From a virus: 26,097 nucleotides of DNA. The position numbers and the translations under genes were made by a program. The notes under the pieces are model-generated. The model was not told the origin of the DNA and did no database searches. It worked only from the letters and a program-made list of their open reading frames with translations. Shown here piece by piece: positions 23,895 through 26,097 of the stretch; within the stretch, counting starts at the first letter, position 1, and every line of letters starts with the position of its first letter. The stretch is taken from IMG/VR virus record IMGVR_UViG_3300037071_002895, positions 1 to 26,097 of that record. One strand, given 5' to 3'.

Positions 23895-24061
23895 GTCGTG
23901 ATTGATGATCCCCTTTGATGTTTCAAAACTACACTCACATAGAATAAATTAATACAGCGTCATTTATTTTTAACTGACACGGCGCACGCTGATTGACAGG
24001 GTGGTGAGAGATTAGTGTACGCTGACCAATTCAGAACACGCATCATCTTTTGGGGAGCCTA
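23895..24061. promoter_or_regulatory. Divergent regulatory region with ACGCTG repeats
   Basis: This 167-bp gap separates the minus-strand recombination operon from the plus-strand primase gene and must hold both promoters. TTGACA at 23993-23998 is a perfect -35 for the plus strand, but the -10 (TACGCT at 24018-24023, spacer 19) is poor. The heptamer ACGCTGA occurs at 23986-23992 and 24019-24025, and ACGCTGT in reverse at 23954-23960; starts are 32-33 bp apart. No clear minus-strand promoter was found, though the segment 23939-23972 is AT-rich. Confidence 0.45.
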
Positions 24062-26097
24062 ATGTCAGAACGAACGCCATCACAACTTGTATCGCCATTT
24101 CACCTAGTTGCAGAGGAGATGGTCGAGAAGGGCTACAGGCCCATACCAATCCACTACGCCACAAAGAAATCTGCTATAGGAAAATACCAAATATACAAAG
24201 ATCAAGATGTCACTATGGATAATGTAGACAGATGGTGTGAACTGTTTGAAAATACACCACTTAACATCGCCCTTGTGACTGGCGATAGCCTCATTGTTAT
24301 TGATGTGGACTGTGAGGGCATGCCGGATCTCGCCACTGAAATCCTGGCCATGGCACCACCATCACCAATACGACGTGTAGGCAGAAAAGGCGCTTGTTTA
24401 TTATATAAGCCAGATCCAACTATCCCAATGAGGAAAAAAGTAGCCCCGCTATGGGGCGAGGTTCTATCTAATGGTTGTTATATGGTGGTGCCACCATCTA
24501 TCCACGATAAAACCAATAAGCCATACAAGTGGGAAGGCCATCTAGTGGATGCCGCAGAGCTTCCAATTCTCCACAATGACATTCTTGAGACCTTTATTGT
24601 TAAGGCCAACGCCGCCTATCTTGCATACCAAACGGCGCAAGGCAACACAGAGCTTGTGGAGAAACTTAAAGGCGGCCAAACGCTGGGCTTAGCCCCAGGC
24701 GACCAAAACCGAAATGAGTATCTAGTGGGTGTCGCATACGCCATGGCATGCAAAGGGCATGATGCCGACTATATAGCTGAGGAACTGCGCAGAGTCTCCA
24801 CACATGAGATATCAAGTATCAAGGGCGATTACTTTATGAACGATGAAACCCTTGCTGGAACTGATCCAGATGCTGCAGCTCTGACCATGGCCAAGAGAGC
24901 CATTAAAGCTGCCACCACCGATGGGGCAAGGATGGATAGGGAGAAGATGATACGCCTGCCTAAGTCGTATGACTTTACCGACACAAGTATTGATGAAATC
25001 AATATCGAAGCACCACCACCCACCATATACCTAGAATCCCTGCCGCCAATAGACACCCTCACCCCAGCACAAGCTGAGGCCAGGACGCTTACTATCTATA
25101 ACGCCAAAACATACGAGGAGCTAAACGATGCCTTCGCATTCATGGTCCCAGCAGAAGGCCTCATGCGCTACATATACGATGAAGCGGTGGTGGAACATGA
25201 CCCCTCACCTGCCATAGCCCTATCATCTGCCATCGCTCTATGCATGGCGCTTGGCTGTAACAGGATACGTGTCCCCAAGAGCAAGGGTAACGTATATGCT
25301 GGTGGTTTTGTCATGAACATAGCCTATTCAGGGCGAGGCAAGACCAAGGCCCAAAACGCCGTGAACGAGTTCTTAGCCCTCACTGGTGATAAAGGCGTAC
25401 AGCTTATTGGCGATGCCAGTTTACTATCTTCAAACGCCGTCTTTGAGTCCCTAAAAGACAAGTTCCTGCACCGAAAACTAAACTGCTACGACGAGATGGC
25501 TAAGCTATGGACCGATGTAGAGCGTGAATCAGGCGCTCTAATGGGGGCTGATGATATCCTCAACAAAGCCTACTCAGCCATTGGGAACCGCTACAACGGT
25601 GACTCTGCTAAATCAAAAGAGTCCAAAATAGCGGCCATTGAGCAGCCAGGGATCAATATCCTTGGCTCATCTACCCCTGGAGAAATGGCAGCATCACTCC
25701 GTGCCAAGCACTTCAAGAAGGGGTCGCTCTCCCGCTACATGATATTCATCGACCTCAAACAGCCACCACCCACAGACTTTGCCGCATACACCGCTAGCTG
25801 GGAGGAGGTTGGAGATCAGGCAGACCTATATGAGTTTGATAACGGTGGTGTGATAGACGACGCTGATGATAGCGATCCGCTGTTTAGGTTCAATAGACTG
25901 CCAGAGCGCATCCATGACATTGTGGATCGGTTCATCCTTAAGGAGCCAAAAGCTACAGGTACCAACAGGTTTGTAGTCCAAAAGATACCAATGCGGCCTG
26001 GAACTGTTGAGCTCCTTAGGCAAAACAGGCTCGCAATGGATGATATCAAGGAACAATTAACAGAAGCCTCCAAAGGGAAGGGGCACGATAGCCCTGA
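24062..26097 (+). CDS. Primase-polymerase / DUF3987-like helicase fusion (partial at 3' end)
   Basis: An open frame of at least 678 codons runs off the right edge. The N-terminal AEP (Prim-Pol) domain has the metal motif IVIDVDCEG (D81, D83) and the S-x-H motif VPPSIH (S146, H148), with GRKGACLLYKPDP between them. After a linker of about 200 residues, a P-loop AYSGRGKT (421-428, K427) and an acidic Walker B-like CYDEMAKLW (D477, E478) fit DUF3987, a helicase-like domain often fused to phage and plasmid primases. This single protein could prime and unwind for phage replication. GGGGAG lies 4 nt before the ATG. The gene uses ATA, AGG and CTA codons more than the late genes do. Confidence 0.75.
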   Translation, partial: MSERTPSQLVSPFHLVAEEMVEKGYRPIPIHYATKKSAIGKYQIYKDQDVTMDNVDRWCELFENTPLNIALVTGDSLIVIDVDCEGMPDLATEILAMAPPSPIRRVGRKGACLLYKPDPTIPMRKKVAPLWGEVLSNGCYMVVPPSIHDKTNKPYKWEGHLVDAAELPILHNDILETFIVKANAAYLAYQTAQGNTELVEKLKGGQTLGLAPGDQNRNEYLVGVAYAMACKGHDADYIAEELRRVSTHEISSIKGDYFMNDETLAGTDPDAAALTMAKRAIKAATTDGARMDREKMIRLPKSYDFTDTSIDEINIEAPPPTIYLESLPPIDTLTPAQAEARTLTIYNAKTYEELNDAFAFMVPAEGLMRYIYDEAVVEHDPSPAIALSSAIALCMALGCNRIRVPKSKGNVYAGGFVMNIAYSGRGKTKAQNAVNEFLALTGDKGVQLIGDASLLSSNAVFESLKDKFLHRKLNCYDEMAKLWTDVERESGALMGADDILNKAYSAIGNRYNGDSAKSKESKIAAIEQPGINILGSSTPGEMAASLRAKHFKKGSLSRYMIFIDLKQPPPTDFAAYTASWEEVGDQADLYEFDNGGVIDDADDSDPLFRFNRLPERIHDIVDRFILKEPKATGTNRFVVQKIPMRPGTVELLRQNRLAMDDIKEQLTEASKGKGHDSP

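Noticed and set aside
1-26097. tRNA genes, CRISPR arrays, insertion sequences, attachment sites
   Set aside because: No cloverleaf, regularly spaced repeat array, transposase or integrase was seen when reading both strands; a dedicated search could still find weak cases.

Overview
The window is part of the genome of a tailed double-stranded DNA bacteriophage, or a prophage of that type, most likely a short-tailed podovirus with a P22/T7-like virion. The evidence is the order portal, scaffold, major capsid protein, small head proteins, tail fibre, a large nozzle-like beta-propeller protein, a gp4/gp11-like adaptor and a run of ejection proteins. No tail-tube, sheath or tape-measure gene is seen. 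A lipobox-bearing lipoprotein and a possible overlapping spanin pair point to a Gram-negative host; the species cannot be told from the sequence. No integrase, repressor, tRNA, rRNA or CRISPR array is visible, so lifestyle is undetermined.

Layout. (1) 1-17720, plus strand: tightly packed late genes. They are a probable terminase tail end, portal, scaffold, capsid protein followed by a clear terminator hairpin, two small beta-rich head proteins, two small unknowns, a lipoprotein, an 887-residue fibre ending in two C1q-like domains, a small membrane/coiled-coil protein, the nozzle protein, a small unknown, the adaptor, and four ejection-type proteins. One ejection protein carries a C-terminal Hint domain, and a GNAT-like gene lies just behind it. 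(2) 17762-23894, mostly minus strand: early genes for DNA processing. Read in transcription order these are a Sak4-like RecA/AAA ATPase, a DUF669-like ssDNA-binding protein, a structured 192-bp intergenic region, a RadD-like SF2 helicase, a VRR-NUC nuclease, an HNH endonuclease, a YqaJ-type exonuclease, a small unknown, a second HNH protein and a HExxH metallopeptidase. A lone small plus-strand gene (18743-18943) interrupts this block behind a strong-looking promoter. (3) 24062 to the end, plus strand: a primase-polymerase fused to a DUF3987-like P-loop domain, still open at the window edge and divergent from the Sak4 operon across a 167-bp regulatory gap.

The early minus-strand block reads as a self-contained recombination/replication kit: end resection by YqaJ, strand loading by Sak4 with an SSB-like partner, remodelling by the helicase, and a structure-specific nuclease. 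It works beside the primase-helicase on the other strand. The features most worth a second look are the Hint-tailed ejection protein with its GNAT neighbour, the structured leader in front of the helicase, the apparently leaderless small gene, and the tandem C1q domains on the fibre.
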